Positions 49,615 to 58,899 are shown, counted from the stretch's first letter. The stretch: DNA of 64,000 nt from JACCTU01 sp963769665 (GCA_963769665.1 CAVYMQ010000003.1:1860001-1924000), one strand, 5' to 3'. The notes: generated from the letters alone by a model not told the origin. A program made the numbers and translations.

Positions 49615-51594
49615 ATGGCTGAGCTCGGCCGCGCGGCACTCGTCGTCTGCCTCGGGTTGTCGCTCTACGCGCTCGTCGCGGGCTCGTGGGCGCTCTACGC
49701 GCGACGCCGGCGGCTCGCCGTCTCTGCGCAGAACGCGCTCGTCGCCGCGTTCGCCTCTGCGCTCGTCGGCTCGCTCGTCCTCGTCGTCGCGCTCGTGCGG
49801 CACGACTTCTCGCTCGTCTACGTCGCGCGGCTGACGAGCGAGCAGCTGCCGCTCGGCTACACGCTTTCCGCCTTCTGGGGCGGCCAGGAGGGTTCGCTCC
49901 TGCTGTGGCTGCTCGTGCTCACCGGCTACTCGGCGCTCGTGGTCGCAACGTCCCGTCGTCGCAAGTCCGAGCTGCTGCCGTGGGTCGTTCCGCCGCTTGC
50001 GCTCGTCGCGGTGTTCTTCGCATTCATGCTCGTGGTGATCTCGAGCCCGTTCGAGACGCAGCTCGCGCCGCCGAACGGCGCCGGGCTGAACCCGAGCCTG
50101 CAGAACCCGTACATGGTCGCGCACCCGCCGCTGCTCTACCTCGGCTACGTCGGCCTGACAATCCCGTGGGCGTTCGGGATGGGTGCGCTGCTCGCGCGCC
50201 GCGCGGACGAGGCGTGGATCATCGCGACGCGGCGCTGGACCCTCGTCGCGTGGACGGCGCTCGGCATCGGCCAGCTGCTCGGCGCGAAGTGGGCGTACGA
50301 GGAGATCGGCTGGGGCGGCTACTTCGCGTGGGACCCTGTCGAGAACGCCGCGTTGATGCCGTGGCTCGCGGCGACCGCGTTCCTGCACTCGGTGATGATC
50401 CAGGAGAAGCGCGGGATGTTGAAGGTCTGGAACCTCCTGCTCGTGATCCTCGCGTTCGGGCTCTCGCTCTTCGGGACGTTCCTGACGCGCTCCGGGATCC
50501 TCGACTCGATCCACTCGTTCACCGAGAGCTCGATCGGGCCGTGGTTCCTGGGCTTCATCGTGCTCGTGCTCTCGCTGTCGATCGCGCTCGTGTTCATGCG
50601 CTTGCCGCTGCTCCGCTCGCGCACGCGGCTCGAGTCGCTCGTCTCGCGCGAGGCGACGTTCCTCTACAACAACCTGCTGCTCGTCGCGCTTTGCCTGACG
50701 ATCCTCTGGGGCGTGATCTGGCCGCTGCTCTCCGAGGCGGTGAGCGGAGAGGCGAGCGTCGTGGCAGGGCCGTACTACAACTTCTTCCTGCGCGTCTTCG
50801 GGCTGCCGCTGCTGCTTCTGATGGGGCTGGCGCCGCTCGTCGCGTGGCGGCGCGCGTCGCTCCGCTCGCTCGGTGCGTCGTTCGCGTGGCCTGCCGGCAT
50901 CGCGGCGGGAGTCGCTGTCGTCCTGCTCGTGCTCGGTGCGGGCTCTTCGCCCGTGGGGCTTCTTGCGTACACGTTCTCCGCCTTTGTGCTCGGCTCGATC
51001 GGCTACGAGTTCGTGCGCGGCACACGGGCGCGGCGCGCGCTCGAAGGTGGGAGTCGCCGACGCGCGTTCTCGTCGCTCGTGGGCAGAAACCGCCGACGGT
51101 ACGGCGGCTACATCGTGCACGCGGCGATCGTCCTGCTCGCGATCGGCGTGGCGGGCTCTGCGTACGACACGGTCCGCGAGGGGCGCTTGGCCCGTGGTGA
51201 GCGTCTCGAGGTGGCGGGCTACACGCTCACGTACCTGGGGACGACCGAGCGGATGAGCGCGAACGCGCGCGAGCTCCGGGCTCGGGTCGACGTGCAGCGC
51301 GACGGGCGCGACCTCGGAGTCATCGAGCCCGGCAAGAACTTCTACCCGGTGGAGCAGCAGGTCTCGGCGGAGCCGGCGATCCGCGCCGACGCGCTGAGCC
51401 TCGGCGACCTGTTCGTCATCCTCGAGAACGCGAATCCCGACGGAAGCGTGCGCCTCAAGGCGCTCGTCAACCCACTGGTCAACCTGATCTGGCTCGCCGG
51501 GCTCGTCTTCCTCACCGGCTCGCTGATCGCGCTGTGGCCGGATCTAGCCGAGGAGCGGCGGCTGCTCGAGCGCTACGCGCTCGCTCCCGCATGA
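49615..51594 (+). CDS. ccmF: Cytochrome c heme lyase subunit CcmF
   Basis: The 659-residue polytopic protein has the CcmF/NrfE tryptophan-rich WWD-type signature WGGYFAWDPVENAALMPWL, GTFLTRSGILDSIHSF and FWGGQEGSLLLW. Histidines flanking the WWD segment ligate heme. It transfers heme from CcmE to apocytochromes outside the membrane. ATGA overlap joins it to the CcmI-like gene. Confidence 0.93.
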   Translation: MAELGRAALVVCLGLSLYALVAGSWALYARRRRLAVSAQNALVAAFASALVGSLVLVVALVRHDFSLVYVARLTSEQLPLGYTLSAFWGGQEGSLLLWLLVLTGYSALVVATSRRRKSELLPWVVPPLALVAVFFAFMLVVISSPFETQLAPPNGAGLNPSLQNPYMVAHPPLLYLGYVGLTIPWAFGMGALLARRADEAWIIATRRWTLVAWTALGIGQLLGAKWAYEEIGWGGYFAWDPVENAALMPWLAATAFLHSVMIQEKRGMLKVWNLLLVILAFGLSLFGTFLTRSGILDSIHSFTESSIGPWFLGFIVLVLSLSIALVFMRLPLLRSRTRLESLVSREATFLYNNLLLVALCLTILWGVIWPLLSEAVSGEASVVAGPYYNFFLRVFGLPLLLLMGLAPLVAWRRASLRSLGASFAWPAGIAAGVAVVLLVLGAGSSPVGLLAYTFSAFVLGSIGYEFVRGTRARRALEGGSRRRAFSSLVGRNRRRYGGYIVHAAIVLLAIGVAGSAYDTVREGRLARGERLEVAGYTLTYLGTTERMSANARELRARVDVQRDGRDLGVIEPGKNFYPVEQQVSAEPAIRADALSLGDLFVILENANPDGSVRLKALVNPLVNLIWLAGLVFLTGSLIALWPDLAEERRLLERYALAPA

Positions 51595-51914
51595 CCGCCG
51601 GCTTGCTGCTCGGCGCGCTGCTCGCGCTCGCCGCCGTTGTCTACGTCGCTGCGCCGTTCCTCCGCGAGCCCGACGCGCCTGTCGACCGCCTTGCCGAGCC
51701 GGACGACCTCGAGCTGCGTCGTCTCGCTTTGATCGAGGAGCGCGACCGCTCCCAGGACGCGCTGCGCGAGCTCGAGTTCGACCACCGTACGGGGAAGCTC
51801 TCCGACGAGGACTACCGCGCGCTCGTCGGGCCGCTCCGCCGCCGCGTTGCGGACGCGAGGCGTGCACTCGAGCCGCGTGGGGAAGGGAGGGAGCGTGTCC
51901 GCGCAGCCGGCTAA
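51591..51914 (+). CDS. CcmI-like short protein
   Basis: The 107-residue protein has one N-terminal TM and the CcmI-type coiled segment LIEERDRSQDALRELEFDHRTGKLSDEDYRAL. The TPR part of full-length CcmI is absent, so it is only the membrane module, as in many actinobacteria. It probably assists apocytochrome handling by CcmF. Confidence 0.78.
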   Translation: MTAGLLLGALLALAAVVYVAAPFLREPDAPVDRLAEPDDLELRRLALIEERDRSQDALRELEFDHRTGKLSDEDYRALVGPLRRRVADARRALEPRGEGRERVRAAG

Positions 51915-52584
51915 CTGTTCCAACTGCAGCGCGCCGCTTCCGAGAGGCGCGCGCTTCTGCGCGGCGTGCGGCACGCCGGTGCAGAGCGGCGACACCGTGC
52001 GCGCGGAGGTTCCACCGAACGAGACAGTCCCGGTGCCGGTGACCGTCACCCAGGCGACGCCTCGGTGGTTCGGGCTCGCGCCGCCGACCATCCTGTTCGC
52101 GCTCGCGATCGTGTTGCTGATCGCTGCGGTCGTGCTCCTCGTCCTCAGCGCCTGGGTTGCCGGACTCATCCTGCTCGGCTTCGCGCTGCTCTTCGCCGCC
52201 GGCTTCCTCGAGGCGGGTCGCAGGAAGCCCGACACGCCGATCGTGACCGCATCGATCGGGGCCGTCGACTCCGCGCGGGCGCGGGCGGGCTACACGGCGC
52301 AGGCGTTCCTGACGCGCTCCTCGGCGCGCAAGGAGATCGCCCGGCGGCGAAGCGAGGCGATGCGCCTCGAGGGCGAGCGGGGGCAGCTCTTGAGTCGGCT
52401 CGGGGCCGCCACGTACGGCGGGGCCGACGGGGCCGCCGAGCGGGAGGCAGTTGCCGCTCTGGACGAGCGGATCGCCCAGCTGGAGCGGGAAGCCGGGGAA
52501 ATCGCGACCGGTGCCCAGGAGCGGGTTCAGGCCGCCCGGCGGCAGGTCCAGCCGACCGAGATCCGGCCGCCGGACGGCGACTAG
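51895..52584 (+). CDS. Zinc-ribbon membrane protein
   Basis: The 229-residue protein begins with a double zinc-ribbon-type motif NCSNCSAPLPRGARFCAACG, followed by one or two TM helices (about 65-110) and a C-terminal coiled coil rich in Arg/Glu. The function is unknown. GTG 51895 is preceded by AGGGAGG. Overlap of 20 bases with the CcmI-like gene suggests it is in the ccm operon. Confidence 0.7.
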   Translation: MSAQPANCSNCSAPLPRGARFCAACGTPVQSGDTVRAEVPPNETVPVPVTVTQATPRWFGLAPPTILFALAIVLLIAAVVLLVLSAWVAGLILLGFALLFAAGFLEAGRRKPDTPIVTASIGAVDSARARAGYTAQAFLTRSSARKEIARRRSEAMRLEGERGQLLSRLGAATYGGADGAAEREAVAALDERIAQLEREAGEIATGAQERVQAARRQVQPTEIRPPDGD

Positions 52585-52660
52585 CGTCAGACTTCGCTAC
52601 CCTCGAGCAGGATTCCGCGCACGGCAGGGACAGCCGAGCGCCCGACGAAATCAGCCTCGC

Positions 52661-53830
52661 GTGACCCGACGCGTCCTCCTTCTCATCCTCCTCGCCCTCT
52701 TGACCGCCGCGCCCGCGGCCGGCGACAACATCACCAAGAAGCGATCGGTCGACTCCCAGATCTCGGGCCTGCAGGACAAGATCGCGGACGCCCGCGCCAA
52801 GGAGCAGCGGCTGTCGAACGAGATCGCCGACGTCACGGCGAGGATCCGGTCGCTCGAGACGGAGGTCGGGAGCGTCTCCTCGGACCTCGAGCGGCTCGAG
52901 CAGGACCTCGCACTGCAGCGAGAGCGGCTGACGAAGATCACCGAGCTGTGGCGGCTCCAGACCGCGAAGCTCGGCTTCCTGCGCCGGCAGCACGAGGAGG
53001 CGATCGACCGCCTGAGCGACCGGCTCGTCGCGATCTACCAGTCGGGCAACCTGACGACGGTCGACATCCTGCTCGACTCGTCGAATTTCAGCGAGCTCGT
53101 GTCGCGGCTCGACTACGCCGAAGAGCTGGCGGCGCAGGACGAGCGAATCGCCGAGTCGGTCGGCCGCGCGAAAGACTTGATCACGGTGCAGCAGGCGAGC
53201 ACGACCGTGACGAGGAAGAGGATCTTCACGGTTACACAGGCCGTCGCCGCGCGCACGGAACAGACACGGCAGGTCCGCAACGAGCTCGTCGCACGCGAGA
53301 ACGCGCTCTCCGGAACGCGCGCCCAGCGCCGCGAGGCGCTCGTGTCCGTCCAGCAGCAGAAGGAGGAGTACCTCCACGAGGTGGTGGCGCTCGCCGCGGT
53401 CAGCGCCTCGCTCTCGTCGCGGATCCAGACGTCGCAGTCCTCCTCGGGAGTCGTGCGCTCGTCGGGCGGGATGATCTGGCCCGTCTCGGGCCCGGTCACG
53501 AGCGGGTTCGGCTGGCGCTGGGGGCGGATGCACGAGGGGATCGACATCGCGGTCCCGACGGGCACTCCCGTCGCCGCGGCTGCGTCCGGCCAGGTCATCT
53601 ACGCCGGCTGGATGGGCGGTTACGGCAACCTCGTCGTGATCGACCACGGCGGCGGGATCGCGACGGCGTACGGCCACAACTCGTCGATCGCGGCCGGGAA
53701 CGGCAGCTCCGTCTCGCAAGGACAGACGATCGCCTACGCCGGCTCGACCGGTAACAGCACCGGTCCGCACGTCCACTTCGAAGTTCGCGTCAACGGTTCG
53801 CCGGTCGACCCCTTCGGCTATCTGGGATAA
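52661..53830 (+). CDS. M23 (LytM) family metallopeptidase with coiled coil
   Basis: The 389-residue exported EnvC-like protein has a signal peptide (LLLILLALLTAAPAAG), a long coiled coil (about 30-230) and a LytM domain with HEGIDIAVPTGTPV (HxxxD) and HVHFEV (HxH), so all zinc ligands are present. It probably cleaves peptidoglycan peptides or activates amidases in cell separation. The start is GTG 52661. Confidence 0.92.
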   Translation: MTRRVLLLILLALLTAAPAAGDNITKKRSVDSQISGLQDKIADARAKEQRLSNEIADVTARIRSLETEVGSVSSDLERLEQDLALQRERLTKITELWRLQTAKLGFLRRQHEEAIDRLSDRLVAIYQSGNLTTVDILLDSSNFSELVSRLDYAEELAAQDERIAESVGRAKDLITVQQASTTVTRKRIFTVTQAVAARTEQTRQVRNELVARENALSGTRAQRREALVSVQQQKEEYLHEVVALAAVSASLSSRIQTSQSSSGVVRSSGGMIWPVSGPVTSGFGWRWGRMHEGIDIAVPTGTPVAAAASGQVIYAGWMGGYGNLVVIDHGGGIATAYGHNSSIAAGNGSSVSQGQTIAYAGSTGNSTGPHVHFEVRVNGSPVDPFGYLG

Positions 53831-53899
53831 CCGGCAAGCGTTTTCAGCGCGCCAACGCGGGAATCACGTTCCGCGTCCGTCCCCCGAGAGAGGAGCCAC

Positions 53900-54049
53900 T
53901 TGAGTCCGCTGATCCTGATCCTGATCCTCATCCTGATTCTGTTCGTGCTGGGGATCACAGGCGTCGTCAAGCTACTGCTGTGGGTCGCGATCATCGCCTT
54001 CCTGCTGTGGCTGATCGGCTTGTTCGTCAGCCGCCGCCGCGGCATCTAG
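53900..54049 (+). CDS. Small hydrophobic membrane protein, 49 aa
   Basis: This is a nearly all-hydrophobic peptide (MSPLILILILILILFVLG, then a second helix, ending VSRRRGI). It begins at TTG 53900 behind GAGAGGAG. The first helix is built from CTGATC/CTCATC codon repeats. It resembles lmo0937-type DUF5670 small membrane proteins. It ends one base before the convergent hpt stop. Confidence 0.68.
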   Translation: MSPLILILILILILFVLGITGVVKLLLWVAIIAFLLWLIGLFVSRRRGI

Positions 54050-54565
54050 CTACGTGAGGACGTGCAGGTCCGGCAGGTTGCGGTACCGCTCGTCCAGGTC
54101 GAACCCGTAGCCGACGAACAGCTCGTCGGGGACCGTGAAGCCCACGTGGGCGATCGGCAGGTCCTCGACGAGCCGTCGGTACGGACGGTCGAGGAGCGTC
54201 ACCACGGAGAGCGACGCCGGCGAGCGCAGGCGTAGCGTCTTGCAGAGGTAGTTGAGCGAGAGCCCGGTGTCGACGACGTCCTCGACGATCAGCACATGGC
54301 GGCCTTCGATCTCGGCGTCGAGGTCCTTGAGCAGTCGGATGCCCGGGCCGTCGGCGTCGTAGCCGGCGAGCTCGAGGAAGTCGAGCTCGTGCTCGACGGT
54401 GAGGGCGCGCGAGAGGTCGGTCACGAAGACGAGGCTCGCCTTGAGCGGGGCGACGAGCAATGGGTTCCGACCCTCGTACTCGCGGGTGAGCTCGATGCCG
54501 AGCTGGCGCACGCGCGCGTCGATCTCCTCACGCGTGAGGTAGACGTCGCCGACGCGCGGGTCGAC
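54050..54565 (-). CDS. hpt: Hypoxanthine phosphoribosyltransferase, anomalous GTC start
   Basis: The protein of about 171 residues carries YEGRNPLLVAPLKASLVFVTDL, the PRPP loop VLIVEDVVDTGLSLNYL and FVGYGFDLDERYRNLPDL, all typical of HPRT. Homology (LTREEIDARVRQLG) begins before any ATG, GTG or TTG; the first canonical start is GTG 54511, which would cut into the domain. At 54565 the sequence is TAGTC, exactly where a TAGTG stop-start overlap with the upstream gene would be expected. It may be a single-base change or error. Confidence 0.85.
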   Translation of the reverse strand, partial: VDPRVGDVYLTREEIDARVRQLGIELTREYEGRNPLLVAPLKASLVFVTDLSRALTVEHELDFLELAGYDADGPGIRLLKDLDAEIEGRHVLIVEDVVDTGLSLNYLCKTLRLRSPASLSVVTLLDRPYRRLVEDLPIAHVGFTVPDELFVGYGFDLDERYRNLPDLHVLT

Positions 54566-54930
54566 TAGCTTGCGAGGTCGAGTCTGTATCGCTCGGCGAG
54601 GCGCGAGATGTCGCGCTTGTAGAAGAGCTTGGCGTTGACGTCTGGGTAGCGCTCGCGCAGCTTGCGGAGCTTGCGGTTCTTCCGCGTGACGAGCGACTGC
54701 TTCATCACGGTGATCTCGACGTAGAGATCCTGCTCGGGGAGGTAGAAGTCGGGCGTGAACGCCTCGACGATGCGGCCATCTTTCTCCTCGAGCACGAACG
54801 TGCGAGGCTCGTAGTCCCACGGGATGCCGTAGTAGTCGAGGACGCGTGCGCACGCGACCTCGGCCTGGTTGGCGAACGTGGGCGGCTGCGAACCGCGATA
54901 TGCCTGGAAATCCCAGGTTTCCGCGGGCAT
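54565..54930 (-). CDS. PD-(D/E)XK-nuclease-like protein
   Basis: The 121-residue protein has an AE-containing helix, FTPDFYLPEQDLYVEIT and the following basic helix RKNRKLRKLRERYP, a layout like restriction-endonuclease-fold proteins (PDFYLP...ExK). The usual lysine after Glu is Thr, so cleavage activity is doubtful. TACCCT lies 8 bases before ATG 54930. It is coupled to hpt. Confidence 0.6.
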   Translation of the reverse strand: MPAETWDFQAYRGSQPPTFANQAEVACARVLDYYGIPWDYEPRTFVLEEKDGRIVEAFTPDFYLPEQDLYVEITVMKQSLVTRKNRKLRKLRERYPDVNAKLFYKRDISRLAERYRLDLAS

Positions 54931-54976
54931 CTGCAAGCAGGGTAGCAACGCCCTCGGACGCCCTAGACTTGGCGAA

Positions 54977-55786
54977 ATGTCGAACGACGGACGGCCTGGC
55001 TACACGATCGCGCACATCTCGGACCTGCACTGCGGCGATCCACACTTCCAGCCGAGCCTGCTCGAGCGGGCGATTTCGGAGATCAACGAGATGGGTCCTC
55101 GCGCGGTCGTCTGCACCGGCGACCTCACCGTCTTCGGGTTCAAGGAGGAGTACCGGCTCGCGCGGGAGTATCTCGATCGCATCGAGTGCCCGTCGGTCGT
55201 CGTCATCCCGGGCAACCACGACTCCCGGAACGTCGGCTACGTCCACTTCGAGGAGCTCTTCGGCGAGCGCAACTCGGTACTGAAGGTCGACGACTGCACG
55301 GTGGTCGCGATCGACTCGAGTGAGCCGGACCTCGACAACGGGCACGTCGGCCGCGGGCGCTACCGCTGGATCGAGGAGCAGTTCGACGGGGCGGGGCCCG
55401 GGCTGCGCGTGTTCGCGCTGCACCATCACCTGCTGCCGGTGCCGGGCACGGGCCGAGAGCGGAACGTCGTGTACGACGCCGGCGACGCGATCGAGTGCCT
55501 CCAGCGCTCGCATGTCGATCTCGTGCTCTCGGGTCACAAGCACGTGCCGTATGCGTGGCGGCTCGAGGACCTCTTCGTCGTGAACGCGGGGACGGTCTCG
55601 ACGCTGCGTCTTCGCGGCAAGACCCGACCCTGTTACAACGTGATCGAGGTCACCGGTCCTCATGTGGACGTGTGGCGCAAGTACCCGTTCCACGGCCAGG
55701 AGAAGATCATCCAGTTCTCCACCGACACGCGCGCGTTCGAGAAGTACACCGCGCGGATCGAAGGAGAGGTCACCACTCGCTCGTGA
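54977..55786 (+). CDS. Metallophosphoesterase (calcineurin-like)
   Basis: The 269-residue phosphoesterase has HISDLHCG (DxH), CTGDLT (GDxx), PGNHDSRN (GNHD), LHHHLLP and SGHKHVPY (GHxH). It resembles CpdA-type 3',5'-cyclic-nucleotide phosphodiesterases; the substrate is not proven. The start is ATG 54977, 7 bases after TAGACT. Its GTGA overlap with the diphosphoglycerate synthetase gene places it at the head of a four-gene coupled operon. Confidence 0.9.
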   Translation: MSNDGRPGYTIAHISDLHCGDPHFQPSLLERAISEINEMGPRAVVCTGDLTVFGFKEEYRLAREYLDRIECPSVVVIPGNHDSRNVGYVHFEELFGERNSVLKVDDCTVVAIDSSEPDLDNGHVGRGRYRWIEEQFDGAGPGLRVFALHHHLLPVPGTGRERNVVYDAGDAIECLQRSHVDLVLSGHKHVPYAWRLEDLFVVNAGTVSTLRLRGKTRPCYNVIEVTGPHVDVWRKYPFHGQEKIIQFSTDTRAFEKYTARIEGEVTTRS

Positions 55787-57014
55787 AGCGCGCCCTCGCG
55801 ATCATCGACGGCGAGCACTATCTCTCGACGGTCACGGACGCCCTCGAGGAGCTCCCCTACGAGTTCGTCGCGGCTCACCTCGTGGGGGAAGCGAGAAGCT
55901 GCGCGGCGGCGAAAACTACGGCGTGCCGCTCGTCGACTCGCTGGCCGCGGCGCTGGAGCACGGCCCTGAGGTCGTCGTCGACCTCTCAGACGAGCCGGTG
56001 CTCGGGCCGCCGGACCGCCTCCGCCTCGCGAGCAGAGCGCTCGCGCTCGGCCTGCCGTACGTCGGTGCGGACTTTCGCTTCGACCCGCCGGTGCTCGAGC
56101 CGTTCGACCTGCCGTCGATCGGGATCGTCGGCACCGGCAAGCGCGTCGGAAAGACGGCCGTCGGCGCGCACGCAGCGCGCGTGCTCTCCGAGCGGTACGA
56201 CGTCGTGGTCGTCGCGATGGGCCGCGGCGGTCCCGCGGAGCCGGAGGTGGCGGAGACGCCGCCGACCATCGACGACTTGCTCGCTCTCTCGCGGAGTGGT
56301 CGCCATGCCGCATCGGACTACCTCGAAGACGCCGTGCTCGGAGGCGTCGTCACCATCGGCTGCCGGCGTGCGGGCGGTGGGCTCGCGGGGGCGCCGTTCG
56401 TCTCCAACGTCCAGGAAGGGGCTGCGCTCGCGGCCGAGCGCGCGCCGGACCTCGTCGTCTTCGAGGGCAGCGGTGCCGCGTTTCCGCCGATCGACACGAG
56501 CAAGCGCGTGCTCGTTGTCGGCGGCGGCCAGTCTCCCGAGGTCGCGGCGGGCTACCTGAACGCGTATCGCATTCTCGTCTCGGATCTCGTGCTCGTGATC
56601 GGAGGCGGCGCATCGCTCGCGGCGATCCGTGAGCTCACGGACGTGCCGGTGCTCGAAGCGCGGCTGCGCCCACGTCCGGCGGAGAGCGTCGGGGGACCCG
56701 TTGCGGTCTTCACGACCGCACCCGCCGACGCGCGTGAGGCGATCCGCTCGGAGCTGATGGAGCAAGGCCTCGACGTGCGGCATGTGTCGTCGAGCCTGGC
56801 CGACCGGGATGCGCTCCGGAAGGAGCTCGAGAGCGTCGACGCGGAGACGATCCTCGTCGAGCTGAAAGCGGCCGCGATCGACGTCGTTGCGGAGGCGGCG
56901 GCCGAGCGCGGTGCGCGCCTCGTGCTGCTCGGAAGCGACGTGGTCGCCGAGGGGCTCGATGAGCGGCTCCTCGCGCTCGCGGACGACGCCGTTCGAGAGC
57001 GGGTGCGCGCGTGA
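55783..57014 (+). CDS. (Cyclic) 2,3-diphosphoglycerate synthetase, frameshifted
   Basis: Two frames together give about 411 residues: KRALAIIDGEHYLSTVTDAL...AAHLVG in one frame, then GSEKLRGGENYGVPLVDSLA and the rest in another. The break falls at the five-G run 55884-55888; one more G would restore LVGGSEKLRGG. A P-loop GTGKRVGKTAVGAH and an ATP-binding core like the Methanothermus cyclic 2,3-diphosphoglycerate synthetase are visible. It would make 2,3-DPG or cyclise it, using the product of the next gene. The shift may be a sequencing error. Confidence 0.75.
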
Positions 57015-57907
57015 CGAGCCAGCCGCGCCACACCGAGCCGCTGCCGCTCGGCGGCGACGGCGTCCCGTACTCGAAGGGCCTGATGGCTCGCTCGCTGACG
57101 GCGGTCGGCGTCCCGACGATGCGCGCGCACGATCTCGCGCGGCGGGTGGAGGATGACCTGCGGGCGCGCGGGGAGACAGTCGCCGACCTCGACCGGATCG
57201 AAGAGCTTGCAGAAGACGACGCCGCGATGGGCAGGCTGCGCCGGTACTTCGCGCTGCGAGAGCTCGACCTGCCCGTGATCGTCCTGCTCGGCGGAGCGAC
57301 GGGCACGGGGAAGTCGACGGTCGCCACGGAGCTCGCCTACCGGCTCGGGATCACGCGCGTGACGTCGACCGACTTCATCCGGCAGACGATGCGCGCGTTC
57401 TTCTCGCGCGACTTCATGCCGTCGATCCACTTCTCGAGCTTTGAGGCGGGGGAGGCGCTGCGCGAGCCCGAGGAAGCCCACGACCCCGCGATCGCAGGCT
57501 TCCTCGACCAGTCGAGAAACGTGCTTGCCGGGGTGCACGCGTCGCTCGACCGCGCGCTCGAGGAGGGCTGGTCGATGGTGCTCGAGGGCGTCCATCTCGT
57601 GCCCGGCCTGGTGGAGCCTCCGCCGGAAGCAGAGCAGGCGGTTGTTGCGCGGTGCATCCTCGAGATCGAAGACCCCGCCGTCCACGAGACGCACTTCTAC
57701 GTCCGCGACGCCTCGTCGGACGGAATGCGCCCGGTCGCGCGGTACCTCGACCGCTTCGACGAGATCAGGCGGATCCAGGACGAGCTCGTCACGCGCGCGC
57801 GACGTGAAGGCGTGGCCGTGATCGAGTCTGCGAACGTCGACGAAGCCGTGATGGGCACGCTCGACCTCGTGCTGGCGGGCGCCGAGCAGGTCGAGCGAGT
57901 CCCGTGA
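57011..57907 (+). CDS. 2-phosphoglycerate kinase
   Basis: The 298-residue protein has an ATP-cone-like N-terminus (about 10-85), then a P-loop GGATGTGKSTVATELAYRLG and a kinase core with TSTDFIRQTMR and LEGVHLVPGL. This matches archaeal 2-phosphoglycerate kinase, which makes 2,3-diphosphoglycerate. Its GTGA overlap with the preceding synthetase gene supports a joint function. It may also be a related small-molecule kinase. Confidence 0.82.
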   Translation: MTSQPRHTEPLPLGGDGVPYSKGLMARSLTAVGVPTMRAHDLARRVEDDLRARGETVADLDRIEELAEDDAAMGRLRRYFALRELDLPVIVLLGGATGTGKSTVATELAYRLGITRVTSTDFIRQTMRAFFSRDFMPSIHFSSFEAGEALREPEEAHDPAIAGFLDQSRNVLAGVHASLDRALEEGWSMVLEGVHLVPGLVEPPPEAEQAVVARCILEIEDPAVHETHFYVRDASSDGMRPVARYLDRFDEIRRIQDELVTRARREGVAVIESANVDEAVMGTLDLVLAGAEQVERVP

Positions 57908-58878
57908 GCGACCGCCCGCCCTGTCTCTGCGAGTCGTACGCGCGCGTGACGGAGCGCGCTGCGCTCGCCGGCGCGCGCTGGCTCGGCCGCGCCGACGTGG
58001 AGGGAGCCGAGGAGGCGACCTTCTCCGCGATGCGCGGCTCGCTCGACGAGCTGCCGATCAGCGGACGCATCGTGATCGGCGCGCCCGAGGGCGAAGGGCT
58101 GCTGCCGGTCGGCGTCACCGTGGGGGCCGGCGGCGAGGCGGCCGACCTCGCGCTCGACCCGCTCGAGGGGCGAGGCGTCGTCGCGCGTGGCGGACCGGGG
58201 GCGATGTCGATGATCGCGGTCGGCGAGCCGGGCTCGCTCCTCACGCTGCCCGACATGTACATGCGCAAGATGGCGGTTGGTCCGCGCGCGCGCGGCTCGA
58301 TCGACCTCAACAAGCCGATCGCGGAGAACATCAAGGCGATCGCCGACGCGTTCGGCCGGAACGTGAACGACATCACGACGATCGTCCTCGATCGTCCACG
58401 CCACCACGACCTAATCGAAGAGATCCGCCGGGCCGGAGCGCGCATCAAGCTGATCCAGGACGGCGACGTGACGGCCTCGATCTCAGCGGCGATCCGCGGC
58501 ACGAACGACCATCTCGCGATCGGGATCGGCGGCACCCGCCAGGCCCTGCTCAGCGCGGCGGCGCTGCGATGTCTCGGCGGCGAGCTCCAAGCGCAGCTCT
58601 GGCCGACGACGCGCGGCGAGATCGACGAGGCGCGCGAGCAGGGGATCGACGACGTCTATCGCGTGTTCGGCACCGAGGAGCTCGCCCCGGGAGAGGTGAT
58701 CGTCGCCGCGACGGGCGTCTCGAACGGCGACCTCCTGCGCGGCGTGCGTTTCTACGCGGACAGCGCGCGGACGCACTCGCTCGTGATGTGCACCCGCTGC
58801 AACTGGGTGCGCTTCATCGACGGGATCCACTTCTTCGCCCGGGAACGGCGCGAGGAAGTCCGGCTCCTCGGGTTCTAG
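57904..58878 (+). CDS. glpX: Class II fructose-1,6-bisphosphatase GlpX
   Basis: The 324-residue GlpX shows ATFSAMRGSLDELPISGRIVIG (read as parts), GEAADLALDPLEG (metal site), LPDMYMRKMAVGP, GGTRQALLSAAALRCLGGE and ATGVSNGDLLRGV. It is a gluconeogenic lithium-sensitive phosphatase. Coupling to the 2-phosphoglycerate kinase links three-carbon phosphate chemistry to gluconeogenesis. GTG start. Confidence 0.95.
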   Translation: MSDRPPCLCESYARVTERAALAGARWLGRADVEGAEEATFSAMRGSLDELPISGRIVIGAPEGEGLLPVGVTVGAGGEAADLALDPLEGRGVVARGGPGAMSMIAVGEPGSLLTLPDMYMRKMAVGPRARGSIDLNKPIAENIKAIADAFGRNVNDITTIVLDRPRHHDLIEEIRRAGARIKLIQDGDVTASISAAIRGTNDHLAIGIGGTRQALLSAAALRCLGGELQAQLWPTTRGEIDEAREQGIDDVYRVFGTEELAPGEVIVAATGVSNGDLLRGVRFYADSARTHSLVMCTRCNWVRFIDGIHFFARERREEVRLLGF

Positions 58879-58899
58879 CGCGCAGCTAGGCTGGGGGAG

